From NCBI RefSeq assembly GCF_012863495.1, contig NZ_JAAVJL010000001.1:3343501-3407500 (forward strand): a DNA stretch of 64,000 nucleotides, given 5' to 3'. Below the pieces are notes generated by a model, which saw only the letters and a list, made by a program, of their open reading frames with translations, was not told the DNA's origin and ran no database searches. A program made the translations under genes and the position numbers. Shown in pieces: positions 45,554 through 56,009 of this stretch (position 1 is its first letter; each line of letters starts with the position of its first letter). This DNA comes from Pseudanabaena yagii GIHE-NHR1. Its GTDB lineage: Bacteria > Cyanobacteriota > Cyanobacteriia > Pseudanabaenales > Pseudanabaenaceae.

Positions 45554-46708
45554 ATGGCACAGTCAACCACTGCTAAACAGTTCGCCACTTCCACAGGTAC
45601 AGTTCCCGATGTCGAACTTCAACGGGTTTTTAAAATGTTTGGAGCCAATACCGTGGTGCAGGGTGTCGATCTGCAAGTCCAGAGAGGCGAACTTTTTAGT
45701 ATCCTCGGTCCCTCAGGTTGTGGTAAAACAACGCTACTCAGGCTAGTTGCAGGTTTTGAGGAACCATCAGCAGGAGAAGTGCTGATTCAAGGCAATCCGA
45801 TGACCTACATTCCTGCTTATCAACGACCTGTAAATACCGTATTTCAAAGCTATGCTCTTTTTGGGCACATGACCATTTTTAATAATGTCGCCTTTGGGCT
45901 ATCGGTCAAGGGTGTGGCAAAGCCAGAAATTCAACAGCGGGTTAAAGAGGCTCTTAAGCAAGTTCGGCTTGATCATTTGAGCGATCGCTATCCGAACCAA
46001 ATCTCAGGTGGGCAGCAACAACGGGTAGCACTAGCAAGGGCGCTAGTTAATCGTCCTAAGGTAATTTTGCTGGATGAACCACTCGCCGCGCTAGACTTCA
46101 AGCTGCGTAAGGAAATGCAGGTAGAGCTGTCAAATTTGCAATATGACTTGGGCATTTCCTTCATCATGGTTACTCACGATCAAGGTGAAGCCCTTGCGAT
46201 CTCCTCTAGAATTGCGGTGATGAATCAAGGCAGGATTGAGCAGATCGGCACACCTGCGGAGGTTTATGATCGCCCATCCTCAGCCTTTGTTGCTGATTTT
46301 GTCGGCGAAACCAATTTATTTGAATGTCGGGTAATTGAGCAGGATGGGGCATTTGTAGAGTTGCGATCGTCTACTGGTTTAGCGATCGTCGCCGCCAAGC
46401 CTAGACATTGGCTGCCTATTCCTGAAGCCGTAGTGAGCGTCCGTCCTGAAAAAATTAAACTCTCTACTGAATATCCCAATCAACCCTACAACACCTATCG
46501 CGGCATTCTCAATAATGTGCTTTATTTGGGCGATCACTCTCAGTTTGTAGTTGATCTCCATGCAAGTGAAAATGTACCACCCGTCCGAGTCACCCTCGTG
46601 CGTTCTAATCATCAAGGCGAAAAGACTCCTCCTTTTAACAGTCAAGTCTATGTTTCATGGATGCCCGAAGATTGTGTTGCACTTCCCAAAACTACCGTTG
46701 CAACCTAA
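45554..46708 (+). CDS. potA: Polyamine-type ABC transporter ATPase
   Basis: 384 residues. Walker A GPSGCGKTTLL, Q-loop, signature SGGQQQRVALARAL, Walker B VILLDEPLAALD and the switch histidine VTHDQ are complete. The C-terminal TOBE-like region (NLFECRVIEQDGAFVELRS) is regulatory. The sequence most resembles PotA. TTG 45542 is in frame; ATG 45554 is chosen. potD follows after 64 bp, while potB and potC permeases are absent from the window. Confidence 0.85.
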   Translation: MAQSTTAKQFATSTGTVPDVELQRVFKMFGANTVVQGVDLQVQRGELFSILGPSGCGKTTLLRLVAGFEEPSAGEVLIQGNPMTYIPAYQRPVNTVFQSYALFGHMTIFNNVAFGLSVKGVAKPEIQQRVKEALKQVRLDHLSDRYPNQISGGQQQRVALARALVNRPKVILLDEPLAALDFKLRKEMQVELSNLQYDLGISFIMVTHDQGEALAISSRIAVMNQGRIEQIGTPAEVYDRPSSAFVADFVGETNLFECRVIEQDGAFVELRSSTGLAIVAAKPRHWLPIPEAVVSVRPEKIKLSTEYPNQPYNTYRGILNNVLYLGDHSQFVVDLHASENVPPVRVTLVRSNHQGEKTPPFNSQVYVSWMPEDCVALPKTTVAT

Positions 46709-46772
46709 TAGCAATTAAGTAAATGACATCTGAAATGTCGTCTATGAAACTAACATCATTTCCTGATCAGTA

Positions 46773-47933
46773 ATGTCAAACTCTATGAGTATCTCTCGGC
46801 GTAAATTTCTTAGACAGACTGCCTACGTCACATCTGCTTTAGCTGGTGCATCTAGTCTCTCCGCTTGTGGCATTTTTGATAAAGATCCGCAAGGAAATGA
46901 ATCAGCCAAAGAAGATGCCCCACGTCCAGTTACTCAAGACAAACAAACTTTATATATTTATGGTTGGTCTACCTACATCAATAACCAAGAGGTTTTAGAG
47001 GGATTCACCAAAGAGACAGGCATAAAAGTTGTGGGTGATGCCTATGATTCTAACGAGGTGATGTTAGCCAAGCTAGAAGCTTCAGGTGGGCGATCGGGCT
47101 ACAGCATCATCTATCCCAGTGACTATATGGTTACGCAGATGCGGGACAAGAAATTGCTTGCCCCACTTAATAAAAAATTACTGCCTAATATTAGTAATAT
47201 TGCCAGTAATTATTTAGATTTGCCCCACGATCGCGGCGCAGTATTTAGTATCCCCGTCAGTTTAGGGACAACAGGGCTTGCCTATAACGTCAAGGCAGTT
47301 AACTCGATCATTGGAGAAGAACCAACCGATTGGAGTTATCTATGGGAGCACAAGAGTAAGTTACGAATTACCTTGGTTAACGATCCTCGCGAAGTAATGG
47401 GCATGGCGTTACATATTTTGGGGCATTCCTACAACACCAAAGAGCCCGACAAGATCGAAAAAGCTTTTCAAAAATTACGTGAACTCATGCCTGCGATCGC
47501 CAATTTTACTACCGATGCTTGGAGAGATCCATTATCTTCAGGGGATTTGATGATTTGTATGGCTTTCTCAGGAGATGCGATTAGCTTAGCAAGGCAAGAT
47601 CCTAATATCAAATATATCTTGCCCAATAGTGGGACATCGATCTGGACAGATACGATGGCGATCCCTAGGGGTGCGTCTAATATCGAAGGTGCTCATGCTT
47701 GGATCAATTATGTGATGAAGCCAGAAGTTGCGGCAAAAATCAGTGATGCTAATAGTTTTGGGACAACTAATAAAATTGCTAAATCTATGATCCCTGATGA
47801 TCTCAAAGCAATTAAAGCCTTAGAACCGACAGAAGGCATGATTAAGTTGAGCGATCGCATTACCAAACTTGATCCTGAAGTGTTGCAGATTTATGAAGGT
47901 TTTTGGACTCGTTTAACTACTGGTTTAGGATAA
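46773..47933 (+). CDS. potD: Periplasmic polyamine-binding protein (PotD-like)
   Basis: 386 residues. SRRKFLRQ and a hydrophobic stretch ending LSAC give a twin-arginine lipoprotein signal, unusual for PotD. The mature part has LYIYGWSTYI, a YDSNEVMLAKLEA segment and WTDTMAIPRGASN, the PotD family pattern. It binds putrescine or spermidine outside the membrane. It belongs to the potA operon; the acidic-tail membrane protein follows after 65 bp. Confidence 0.85.
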   Translation: MSNSMSISRRKFLRQTAYVTSALAGASSLSACGIFDKDPQGNESAKEDAPRPVTQDKQTLYIYGWSTYINNQEVLEGFTKETGIKVVGDAYDSNEVMLAKLEASGGRSGYSIIYPSDYMVTQMRDKKLLAPLNKKLLPNISNIASNYLDLPHDRGAVFSIPVSLGTTGLAYNVKAVNSIIGEEPTDWSYLWEHKSKLRITLVNDPREVMGMALHILGHSYNTKEPDKIEKAFQKLRELMPAIANFTTDAWRDPLSSGDLMICMAFSGDAISLARQDPNIKYILPNSGTSIWTDTMAIPRGASNIEGAHAWINYVMKPEVAAKISDANSFGTTNKIAKSMIPDDLKAIKALEPTEGMIKLSDRITKLDPEVLQIYEGFWTRLTTGLG

Positions 47934-47998
47934 AAAACTAGGTACAGGAGACGCATCTCAAAAGTTTAAAAAACATATAAATTATTTCTGAATGCCCT

Positions 47999-50900
47999 AT
48001 GACATCACCAAATCCCAGTGCCTTAAGTGGCAAGACCTCAATCAGTAGCCATCCATTTATTTGGGGAAATATCGCTTTTCTCGCTGGTGTGCCGTGGTTA
48101 TTGACGCTAAGCATGGCAGGTTTAGCGGTGGGCGATCCTGTATTTCCCACATGGTTAGAGATATTTTTACTGGGGTTTCCTGCGATCACCGCAGTTGTAT
48201 GGCTACAGTGGCAACAACCTTTTTCGCCTTTTAGCCTCTGGTTTTTAGTGAAGCCATCCGAGAGCTTGAGCGAAGCTGAACGTCGTGTACTAACTCTAGT
48301 TAAGCAGCAACGCAATGGTTGGTATGTCACAGGCTGGGTGGCGATCGCAGTTGCCTTTGTGATCAGTGCGATTTTTTGTAAACTCTACATAGAAGCACCA
48401 CTTGCTCAAGCGATCGCGCCATTTCCTGCGGGGCTGCGTTTATTTGGGATTATCTGGGCTGAGATTTGCTTTTTATTAAGTAACGTTTTATTGCAATCAG
48501 GGGTTTCAGCACTACGAATTAAGCTCACGGCTGAGTCAGAAATAACCAGCCTGCAACCCTTTGCAGTTGAGAAAATCAGAAATAACTTTACCAATATCGG
48601 CTGGCAAGTACCTCAGCTATTAAAGTTTTTTGAAGAAGCTCTAATTCCTGAAACTGTCGAGGAAAAAGATGCGCCTCAAGAAACAACATCTGAACAAACT
48701 CAAGATGTTATGGAGGAATCTCAAGATACAGAAATTAGTGATGCTGCTGAAGAATCTATAACTGAAGCAAGTCCAGAAGTTGTTGAAGTCGTTGAGTCTT
48801 TAGATGAAGATTTTGAGGTTAACAACTTTACTGAAGAAGTAGTTTCTGAGGAAGTTGAGACCTCCCAAACAGAATCAGATCTCCAAGAAGAATCCGCCCC
48901 TGAGTTAAGCTTAGAAATTTCTGAGCCTATTTCTGAGGAATTGGTGTCTGAAGATGATGCGATCGCTGTTCAGGAAGAATTAAATATCGCAGAATTTGAA
49001 GTCGAATCTCTTGTAGAAGTAACTACAGAAGTTGAAGTAAATCTTGGCGAAGATGTAGCGATTGAAGAACCTACACAAACTGAGTCTGAAGTAGTTGCAG
49101 AATTTCATGATGATACTCTCGGAGAATTAACCGAAGCAATTGTTGATGAAGCGCCCGAAGAATTAGTAAATGATGAATCTCTAGATCAACTAGAGGCAAC
49201 CTCAGAATTTAATGAATCTATAGATGAGAGCCCAGTAATCTCAGATGTCATTGATAATAATGCTGATTTAAGTTTAGAGGAATTACCAGAAACTTTTGCA
49301 TCTCAAGAAGTGGCTAATAACCTTGTTGAGGAGGTTACAGAAGCATCTGAAGAATTAGAGATTAATGAAGATACTTTAGATACTATTGAAACTTCAGATA
49401 TTAATGAAGTAGTTGCCGAGTCTGAATTAGAAATATCTGAAGATTTGGACAGTAATGATTTGATAGAGCCTTCTGCCGAAAAGGTTGCACAAGCAGAGTT
49501 TAACGAACCTGAACCTAATTCAATTCTAAACATTACTGAAGATATCCCAACTTCTGAATCGCATGAGGTTGTAGAAGATACTTTTGATACTAGCTCTAAT
49601 ATTTCTGACATTAAGTTAGACACTCAAGAAACTGCTAACGATTGCACTGAAGATAGTCTAGATTTGACTGTTAATGATACTGCTGCTGAACTAGAAATTG
49701 ATGAATCCTCAGATTCCACAGATGAAGAAATTGATGTAAATCTGGATAACCCATTCGCAGATATCACTGAAGAATTAGCATCTGATAATTTTGATGAAGA
49801 TACCCATGAAGAGATCACTGATTCTTCAGATTCAGAATTAGAAATTGTGGAGCCTGAGATTGAGGCGATCGCTTCAGTTACTGACGAACCCAATGCAGAA
49901 ACCTCGGAAATTGTTGAAGAATCATCTATTAGTGAGATTACGGAGGAATCTGATCATGCAATAGATTTAGAGTCTGTTGATGTTGCTACAGATGGCTCAG
50001 TTGAAAATACTGAAGAGTTGGCAATCAATGAGATTGGAGGTTTTACTACTGAATTATCTGACGATGTTTCTGCCGAAAGTGCAATTGGGACAAACTTAGA
50101 AATTAACGCTAATCTGCCAGATACACAAAGCATAGAAGATCAGATTTCTGAAGAAACCAATGCTCTAGAGATTAATGAATCTAGTCAAGAATCTGAAAGC
50201 GAGGAGATTATAGATTTTGTAGATAATCCTGTAGATTCAGAAATTGCTGAAAGTTCCGAATCTGAAGATAGACAGATCGATGCGTTAATAGAAGAGACAG
50301 TCGATGATGCTATCAAAGAGACTGAAATTAATAATTCCGTTGAGACTGATTTAGCTACGGAGGCAAAGTCCCAAAAATCAAAAAAGTCTATAGACCTCTT
50401 TAGAAAGTCTCGAAAAAAGGGTTTCTCACAGAAAAATTATGGGTTTGGTAAATCAGCAAAGACCATTACTACCAAAGAATCTGATACTGATCAACTAGAA
50501 GCCAGCGTTGAAGATGATGAGCTAGAAGTCACTGACATTGTTGCTGAAGAATCTGTGGAGTCTAGATTTGATATTGCTGATACTAATCTAGAACTAGAAG
50601 AGATTGTAGAAGAACCAACTAATGCACTAATTTCAGACATGGAAACAGATGTGCATGCGGAGCTCACAATTGAGCAAGTAGAAACTTCAGAGAATGTAAC
50701 CTCGGATTTTGATGAAGAACTGGATGAGCTGATTGCCTTCAATGCCTATGTAGAGAATATTCTACAAGAATATCTAGGCGACTCTAGTGAAGATGCTGAT
50801 AATGAAACTCAAGAAGTTGAGGATATTATAGAAATATCCTCGGTCTCAGAACAAGCTACTGAGATCGCCGAAGAGGTCTTAATTGCTGAGGAGATTTTGG

Positions 50901-51235
50901 AAACAGCTATTCCTGAATCGATTGAGCCTCCAGCAACACTTGAGACAACAGAAGCGATCGCCCAAGATGCACAGGAAAACACACCAGAAAGTAATCCAGA
51001 GTATAAAGATCCTAAATATCTAGTGCAAGAGTTTCTCGTAGATAAGTTTTTAGCCAAGCTAGAAGAGCTAAATAATGCTGATAAGGCAAATAAGACCAAT
51101 ACTGAAAATACGGAGATAACTCCAGAAATCACCTTTGATAGTAATCCTAATAAGTCGTCTAATCCTGTACTAGATGAGTTTGCTGATCTTGAAGCACTTC
51201 TCAATAGAAAGCCATTATCTGATAATCCTGAATAG
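47999..51235 (+). CDS. Low-complexity-tail membrane protein
   Basis: 1078 residues. Residues 1-215 are a membrane domain with four helices (about 22-45, 52-70, 108-128, 146-168), conserved in cyanobacteria. From about 217 to 1000 follows a tail of E, D, S, T, V and I with almost no aromatics. A basic island (KSQKSKKSIDLFRKSRKKGF and on, about 789-825) lies inside it. The end is ordered again (YKDPKYLVQEFLVDKFLAKL, then NPVLDEFADLEALLNRKP). The role is unknown. It is placed after potD but a link is not evident. The tail probably expands and contracts by slippage. Confidence 0.8.
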   Translation: MTSPNPSALSGKTSISSHPFIWGNIAFLAGVPWLLTLSMAGLAVGDPVFPTWLEIFLLGFPAITAVVWLQWQQPFSPFSLWFLVKPSESLSEAERRVLTLVKQQRNGWYVTGWVAIAVAFVISAIFCKLYIEAPLAQAIAPFPAGLRLFGIIWAEICFLLSNVLLQSGVSALRIKLTAESEITSLQPFAVEKIRNNFTNIGWQVPQLLKFFEEALIPETVEEKDAPQETTSEQTQDVMEESQDTEISDAAEESITEASPEVVEVVESLDEDFEVNNFTEEVVSEEVETSQTESDLQEESAPELSLEISEPISEELVSEDDAIAVQEELNIAEFEVESLVEVTTEVEVNLGEDVAIEEPTQTESEVVAEFHDDTLGELTEAIVDEAPEELVNDESLDQLEATSEFNESIDESPVISDVIDNNADLSLEELPETFASQEVANNLVEEVTEASEELEINEDTLDTIETSDINEVVAESELEISEDLDSNDLIEPSAEKVAQAEFNEPEPNSILNITEDIPTSESHEVVEDTFDTSSNISDIKLDTQETANDCTEDSLDLTVNDTAAELEIDESSDSTDEEIDVNLDNPFADITEELASDNFDEDTHEEITDSSDSELEIVEPEIEAIASVTDEPNAETSEIVEESSISEITEESDHAIDLESVDVATDGSVENTEELAINEIGGFTTELSDDVSAESAIGTNLEINANLPDTQSIEDQISEETNALEINESSQESESEEIIDFVDNPVDSEIAESSESEDRQIDALIEETVDDAIKETEINNSVETDLATEAKSQKSKKSIDLFRKSRKKGFSQKNYGFGKSAKTITTKESDTDQLEASVEDDELEVTDIVAEESVESRFDIADTNLELEEIVEEPTNALISDMETDVHAELTIEQVETSENVTSDFDEELDELIAFNAYVENILQEYLGDSSEDADNETQEVEDIIEISSVSEQATEIAEEVLIAEEILETAIPESIEPPATLETTEAIAQDAQENTPESNPEYKDPKYLVQEFLVDKFLAKLEELNNADKANKTNTENTEITPEITFDSNPNKSSNPVLDEFADLEALLNRKPLSDNPE

Positions 51236-51251
51236 AGGGAGATCTTCGGTA

Positions 51252-52010
51252 TTAGGCGATCGCAATCCCTGACCATTGCACTTGTGGCGCTCTTGGTTGG
51301 GGATTCGGATTATTCAGGAAATATCGACGATAGGAAAAGAAAATTTCCTCATGTTGTAACGTGCAGTAAGGTGCGATCGCCACATTTTCTGAGGGCATTC
51401 CCAATTCTTTAAGCTGTTGCACTTGCACTTGGCGCAAATCTAGCTTCACTCGTTCGGGATGTTCATCAGGATGGATACCAACTGATTGATTAATTGTCGC
51501 TGTCACCTGCTGGGCAACATCCTGCGAAACTTGGTAAACCTGTCCTGAAATCGCGGGGCCAAGAGCAATTCGTAAATCCTTTAATTCGCTACCTTGTTCG
51601 CATAATGTAGCGATCGCCTTAGTTACAATTCCCGAAGCTGTGCCGCGCCAACCTGCATGAACGGCAGCGACCGAGCCTAATTTGCGATCGCCAATCAATA
51701 CAGGTACGCAATCAGCTGTACATACCCATACCGAGCGATTGCTATTAGTATTGTGGCGATCGGGGGTTGCCCATACGCCATCGGCTTCAGGCAAGACGGA
51801 ATCGGGAATAGTTTCAATTTCATTAGCATGAATCAAGCGATTACCATGTACTTGCTTAGCCCGATAGGCTTTACCTGATTCAGCCAGATGATTATGGAGA
51901 TCATTAGGTAATTTAGGAGCGTGCGATCGCGTAAAAAAACCATGTTGCCAGTCAGACAATAATTCACAAGTTAATACACCGTCTCGCCATTGCCATTGAT
52001 TTGCATTCAT
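51252..52010 (-). CDS. pgeF: Purine nucleoside phosphorylase / LACC1-family protein
   Basis: 252 residues of the YfiH/PgeF (LACC1) family. The zinc site is given by KQVHGNRL, CTADCVPVLI and AAVHAGWRGT, with H, C and H in the usual places. Members act on purine nucleosides or edit peptidoglycan precursors. Complete; it ends convergent with the acidic-tail gene with 16 bp between them. Confidence 0.9.
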   Translation of the reverse strand: MNANQWQWRDGVLTCELLSDWQHGFFTRSHAPKLPNDLHNHLAESGKAYRAKQVHGNRLIHANEIETIPDSVLPEADGVWATPDRHNTNSNRSVWVCTADCVPVLIGDRKLGSVAAVHAGWRGTASGIVTKAIATLCEQGSELKDLRIALGPAISGQVYQVSQDVAQQVTATINQSVGIHPDEHPERVKLDLRQVQVQQLKELGMPSENVAIAPYCTLQHEEIFFSYRRYFLNNPNPQPRAPQVQWSGIAIA

Positions 52011-52225
52011 GGTTTTTCAGTTCACAAGTTCAAAAATTAACGATGTTTTAATGATGCTCATTTAGCGCGATCGCTAGCCCTATCAGTAGACAATGCGATC
52101 GATCTAAAGAGGGATTCTGAGGTCAGTTAGACAGATTCTAGACTGCTTGCGTTAAGATTAGTTAATAAAATCATTCGTTCTTGGCAAAATCAACTAAGAA
52201 CATCTCTATTGATGGAGCAGTAGTA

Positions 52226-54097
52226 GTGAAAAGCAATAATAAAAACGACAATAATAATAAAAAGTGGAAAAATTTTGGTTTATACGCACTGCTTGGCATT
52301 GTCGTCATTACCTTAGGGACAACGCTGCTCGATAGTCAGCCCGCCACTCAAGGGGAATGGCGCTATAGCAAACTGATCGAAGAAGTTAGAAAGAAACCCG
52401 CAGGCGTTTCTAGAGTTACTCTCAGTCCCGATCGCACCTTTGCCGAAGCAACTGTACCAGGAGGTCCTGAAGGTAAGCGCAAAGTTCGCGTCAACTTGCC
52501 CAACGACCCTGAATTCATCAAAACCCTCAGAGAAAACAATGTTGAATTAGATGTAGCCCCCCGTCGTACCGATGGCGCATTGATTCAAACCTTGAGCAGC
52601 TTGATTTTGCCAATTTTGCTTTTAGTCGGCTTATTTTTCCTACTACGTCGTGCCCAAGCAGGTCCTGGCAACCAAGCCATGAACTTTGGTAAGTCCCGCG
52701 CCCGTGTCCAGATGGAGCCTCAAACCCAAGTCACCTTCACCGATGTCGCGGGTATTGAGCAAGCCAAATTTGAACTTACCGAAGTCGTAGACTTCCTCAA
52801 AAATCCCGATCGCTTTACCGCCGTCGGTGCAAAAATTCCTAAAGGCGTACTCCTCGTTGGACCTCCCGGAACAGGTAAAACCCTACTAGCCCGTGCGGTT
52901 GCTGGTGAAGCTGGCGTACCTTTCTTCAGCATCTCTGGTTCAGAATTCGTGGAAATGTTCGTTGGTGTCGGAGCATCCCGTGTCCGTGACCTGTTCGAGC
53001 AAGCCAAGGCGAATGCACCTTGCATCGTATTTATCGATGAAATTGATGCTGTCGGTCGCCAGCGTGGCGCTGGTCTCGGTGGTGGTAACGATGAGCGTGA
53101 ACAAACCTTGAACCAATTGCTCACCGAAATGGATGGCTTTGAAGGTAACACAGGCATCATCATCGTGGCTGCAACCAACCGTCCTGATGTATTGGATGCA
53201 GCGTTATTACGTCCTGGTCGTTTCGATCGCCAAGTAGTTGTTGATCGTCCCGACTTCGCAGGTCGTCTGGAAATTCTCGGAGTCCATGCCCGTGGCAAGA
53301 CCCTATCTAAGGATGTTGATCTGGAAAAGATTGCCCGTCGTACCCCCGGATTTACAGGTGCGGATCTGTCTAACCTCTTGAACGAAGCTGCCATCCTCGC
53401 AGCACGTCGCAACTTGACCGAAATCTCCATGGACGAAATCAATGATGCTGTCGATCGCGTCTTGGTGGGTCCCGAAAAGAAAGATCGCGTCATGAGCGAA
53501 AAGCGCAAAGAATTAGTTGCTTACCATGAAGCAGGTCATGCCCTCGTTGGTGCTTTGATGCCCGACTATGATGCGATCCAAAAGGTGACTATCATTCCTC
53601 GCGGTCGTGCTGGTGGTTTGACATGGTTCTTGCCTACGGAAGAAAGAATGCAAAGCCGTGCTTACCTACAAAACCAAATGGCTGTTGCCCTCGGTGGACG
53701 TATCGCTGAAGAAATCGTCTTCGGTGAAGAAGAAGTTACCACAGGTGCATCCAGTGACTTACAACAAGTCGCGGCGATCGCTCGTCAAATGGTGATGCGT
53801 TTCGGTATGAGTGAGAAGCTGGGACCCGTTGCCCTTGGTCGTTCTAATGGCAATATGTTCCTCGGTCGTGACATTGCTGCTGAGCGTGACTTCTCTGAGG
53901 AAACTGCGGCAACTATTGATGAGGAAGTTGGCATTCTCGTAGCTGATGCTTATCGCCGTGCTAAGCAACTGCTCGTTGATAACCGTCACGTTCTCGATAA
54001 GATTGCGAAGGATCTCGTTGAACGTGAAACCGTTGATGCAGAAGAACTTCAACAAATCTTAGAAACCAATGAGTTGAAGTTAGCTGCTGCTCTCTAA
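52226..54097 (+). CDS. ftsH: ATP-dependent zinc metalloprotease FtsH
   Basis: About 623 residues. Two TM helices (about 18-36 and 118-138) enclose a thylakoid-luminal or periplasmic loop, then the AAA ATPase has [16 protein letters not shown] and the second-region-of-homology arginines, then the zinc protease motif [10 protein letters not shown]. It degrades damaged membrane proteins, such as D1 in photosystem II repair. A TTG at 52181 is in frame, but GGAG at 52214-52217 sits 8 bp before GTG 52226 and gives the usual N-terminus [17 protein letters not shown]. Confidence 0.95.
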   Translation: MKSNNKNDNNNKKWKNFGLYALLGIVVITLGTTLLDSQPATQGEWRYSKLIEEVRKKPAGVSRVTLSPDRTFAEATVPGGPEGKRKVRVNLPNDPEFIKTLRENNVELDVAPRRTDGALIQTLSSLILPILLLVGLFFLLRRAQAGPGNQAMNFGKSRARVQMEPQTQVTFTDVAGIEQAKFELTEVVDFLKNPDRFTAVGAKIPKGVLLVGPPGTGKTLLARAVAGEAGVPFFSISGSEFVEMFVGVGASRVRDLFEQAKANAPCIVFIDEIDAVGRQRGAGLGGGNDEREQTLNQLLTEMDGFEGNTGIIIVAATNRPDVLDAALLRPGRFDRQVVVDRPDFAGRLEILGVHARGKTLSKDVDLEKIARRTPGFTGADLSNLLNEAAILAARRNLTEISMDEINDAVDRVLVGPEKKDRVMSEKRKELVAYHEAGHALVGALMPDYDAIQKVTIIPRGRAGGLTWFLPTEERMQSRAYLQNQMAVALGGRIAEEIVFGEEEVTTGASSDLQQVAAIARQMVMRFGMSEKLGPVALGRSNGNMFLGRDIAAERDFSEETAATIDEEVGILVADAYRRAKQLLVDNRHVLDKIAKDLVERETVDAEELQQILETNELKLAAAL

Positions 54098-54123
54098 ATC
54101 TTAAGATATACCTTAATATTTCA

Positions 54124-54161
54124 AAAAATGCATACAGTACTTTGTACTGTATGCATTTTTT
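54124..54161 (+). terminator. ftsH terminator
   Basis: AAAAAATGCATACAGTAC, TTT, exact complement, followed by TTGTTTTT. Confidence 0.9.
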
Positions 54162-54339
54162 TGTTTTTAGCAATGTAAGCCTTGTAAAGAATATAAAACA
54201 CAAAAAAACAAATTGGCGTTTCACAGATGAAAGAATAATCAAGACAATGAAGGAATCAATTTGTACTTGAGATAATGAATTAACAGACGAATTGAATGTC
54301 TCAACATGTGTTCCGATAAAGTTGTTCTATGCAATCGGG

Positions 54340-55401
54340 CTAAGTACAGGACAAAAATTTAATGGAGTTAAAGAAGGCTTGAGAATTGAGATGTAAGTCA
54401 AAGATGATGTGACGAAGGAAATCAAAACCAAGGCGAAAAATGCTTTTAGGAAGACGACCGTGTTTTTTAGGCTTGAGGGGATTTAGTTGAGCCAACCAAA
54501 GCCCAGAAGAAAAAGCCCAACATAAAGCCAGAGTAAGCAAAGCAATTAGTTTGGAAAGACGTTCAGGATCTTGAAGATGAGTGGACTCCAAACAAAAGCC
54601 ACGGGTTTTAAAGCACCCGAATAAAGTCTCAATAGCCCAACGCTTAGCATAGTCAGCAATAGCCGTATCAGGGTCATGAGTCGTCGCGACAATTAATAAA
54701 TCGCCATCATCAAGACGCATAGCGGCTATACGAAGCCAATGGTTCCAAACCTTTCTGGGCTTGGACAATACTTTGGACTGACCAACTTGGAGGTCTTGAA
54801 AACAAATGTCGGCACGCAGTTTTTTCTGCCCGTCATTGAGCAAAGTATTTTTACGAATGCGGATACGAAAACGGTTACATGGTTCACACAACAAGTAATC
54901 TAACCAATCCTCACCGACAAACTCTCGGTCTGCACTCAAAAAGTCGATTTTGCGGTCTCCAAATATTTCCAGAAATCGATTACACAATTCACAGCGCTCA
55001 CGGGTGTTTGAGTTACCTTTTTTGTCCAGCATCATCCATACCAACGGGAATGCAATACCGTAATGCACTATTCCCAATGTCAGCACATTAAACACGGTTT
55101 TACCGAATTCCCAATCGGTGCGGTCGATAGAAATTACCCAAGGTTCGGGGATTTGCATGACTTTGACGACCATGAGTGCGATCTTTTCATAGTCCACTTC
55201 AAAGTCTCGAAAAAATCTCTGTAACCTCTTATAGTGTGATTCGACTTTGGCATAACCACTAAATCCTGTGGCAATTTCAGCTAGGTTTACTGTCTTTACT
55301 CGCATTAGCGCGATCAAGAACATGGACACAAAGGCTAGTCTTGCTCTATTCCATTGCAGATGTTGCTGCAACTTTTCTCGGAATAGGTTAATCTCTTTCA
55401 T
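54340..55401 (-). CDS. IS4-family transposase
   Basis: 353 residues. VISIDRTDWEFG, LSADREFVGEDWLDYL and YAKRWAIETLFGCFKTRGF give the D-D-E triad with the Y-(2)-R-(3)-E signature of IS4. Full length, no frameshift. The stop TAG (54342-54340) lies in the first bases of the terminal repeat. Confidence 0.92.
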   Translation of the reverse strand: MKEINLFREKLQQHLQWNRARLAFVSMFLIALMRVKTVNLAEIATGFSGYAKVESHYKRLQRFFRDFEVDYEKIALMVVKVMQIPEPWVISIDRTDWEFGKTVFNVLTLGIVHYGIAFPLVWMMLDKKGNSNTRERCELCNRFLEIFGDRKIDFLSADREFVGEDWLDYLLCEPCNRFRIRIRKNTLLNDGQKKLRADICFQDLQVGQSKVLSKPRKVWNHWLRIAAMRLDDGDLLIVATTHDPDTAIADYAKRWAIETLFGCFKTRGFCLESTHLQDPERLSKLIALLTLALCWAFSSGLWLAQLNPLKPKKHGRLPKSIFRLGFDFLRHIIFDLHLNSQAFFNSIKFLSCT

Positions 55402-55480
55402 AGGGGTTTTATTTACGATGTGGTTATCTTTTATAAAACCCCTCCCTGCCTACTTTTGCAACTTTTTGTCCTGTACTAAG
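54340..55480 (-). mobile_element. IS4-family insertion sequence with 9-bp target duplication
   Basis: 1141 bp. The ends are CTAAGTACAGGACAAAAA at 54340 and, inverted, CTTAGTACAGGACAAAAA ending at 55480. GCAATCGGG stands on both sides (54331-54339 and 55481-55489), an exact target duplication. The element is intact with one transposase gene, so it moved here recently. Confidence 0.9.
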
Positions 55481-55496
55481 GCAATCGGGATAAATA

Positions 55497-55721
55497 ATGA
55501 CTCAGTCTCGTATTCTCACCCTCAACTCTGGTCATGTAGGTTTTGCTAATAATTTGATCTTCCGAGTTGACAAACATTTTGTAGACGCAGTAGCCATCAG
55601 TAACCCAGAAATAGCATTGCCAAACTTTAATCAATGTCCACAAGTTTTCAAAGGTTTGATGGTTACTGAGCCTGTCGAAGTACTAATCCTATCCCCTAAG
55701 ACCCAAGCCAATATGCCTTGA
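55497..55721 (+). CDS. Short hypothetical protein downstream of the IS4 element
   Basis: 74 residues, MTQSRILTLNSGHVGFANNL then FVDAVAISNPEIALP. Not recognised. The IS4 element sits 16 bp before its ATG and has cut it off from its original upstream region. It may be a remnant of a longer gene truncated by the relics that follow, or not coding at all. Confidence 0.35.
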   Translation: MTQSRILTLNSGHVGFANNLIFRVDKHFVDAVAISNPEIALPNFNQCPQVFKGLMVTEPVEVLILSPKTQANMP

Positions 55722-55739
55722 CTAAAATGATTCACCTCA

Positions 55740-55980
55740 GTCCATAGCCAAATCAAGTTTTTTTGACCCAACAAAGGTCTGGGGTCCATCTAATTCACCC
55801 ATCTCAGGAATAGTTTCTATGGGGGGATGTTTTGGTAATTGCTTTGCTACTTCTTTTACCCGGTAGTCCTAAAAAGGAAAGGATGAACGAGCAGGCAAAG
55901 AAGCGTTGTAGTAATGAATAAAATTCCAAATCGCACCAATGTGGTTTTCCAACTTTTTAGAAAAGGATTGAGAGACTTAA
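55740..55980 (-). pseudogene. IS1-family transposase scraps, leftward
   Basis: On the minus strand [20 protein letters not shown] (C-terminal IS1 motif) is followed by VAKQLPKHPP, IPEMGELD, TFVGSKK (central IS1 motif). The order is reversed relative to a normal transposase, so two partial copies or a rearranged one are present. Stops interrupt. Confidence 0.6.
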
Positions 55981-56009
55981 CTGCACTTTGAGGCAGAGAG
56001 TTGGACGGC

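Noticed and set aside
43912-46708. ABC-2 permease and PotA as one transporter
   Set aside because: PotA has the importer type TOBE-like C-terminal region and is followed by potD. The ABC-2 permease more probably uses another ATPase.
49303-51276. Serine-rich minus-strand ORFs opposite the acidic-tail gene
   Set aside because: They are the antisense of a low-complexity Glu/Asp/Ser reading frame, which leaves the reverse strand open.
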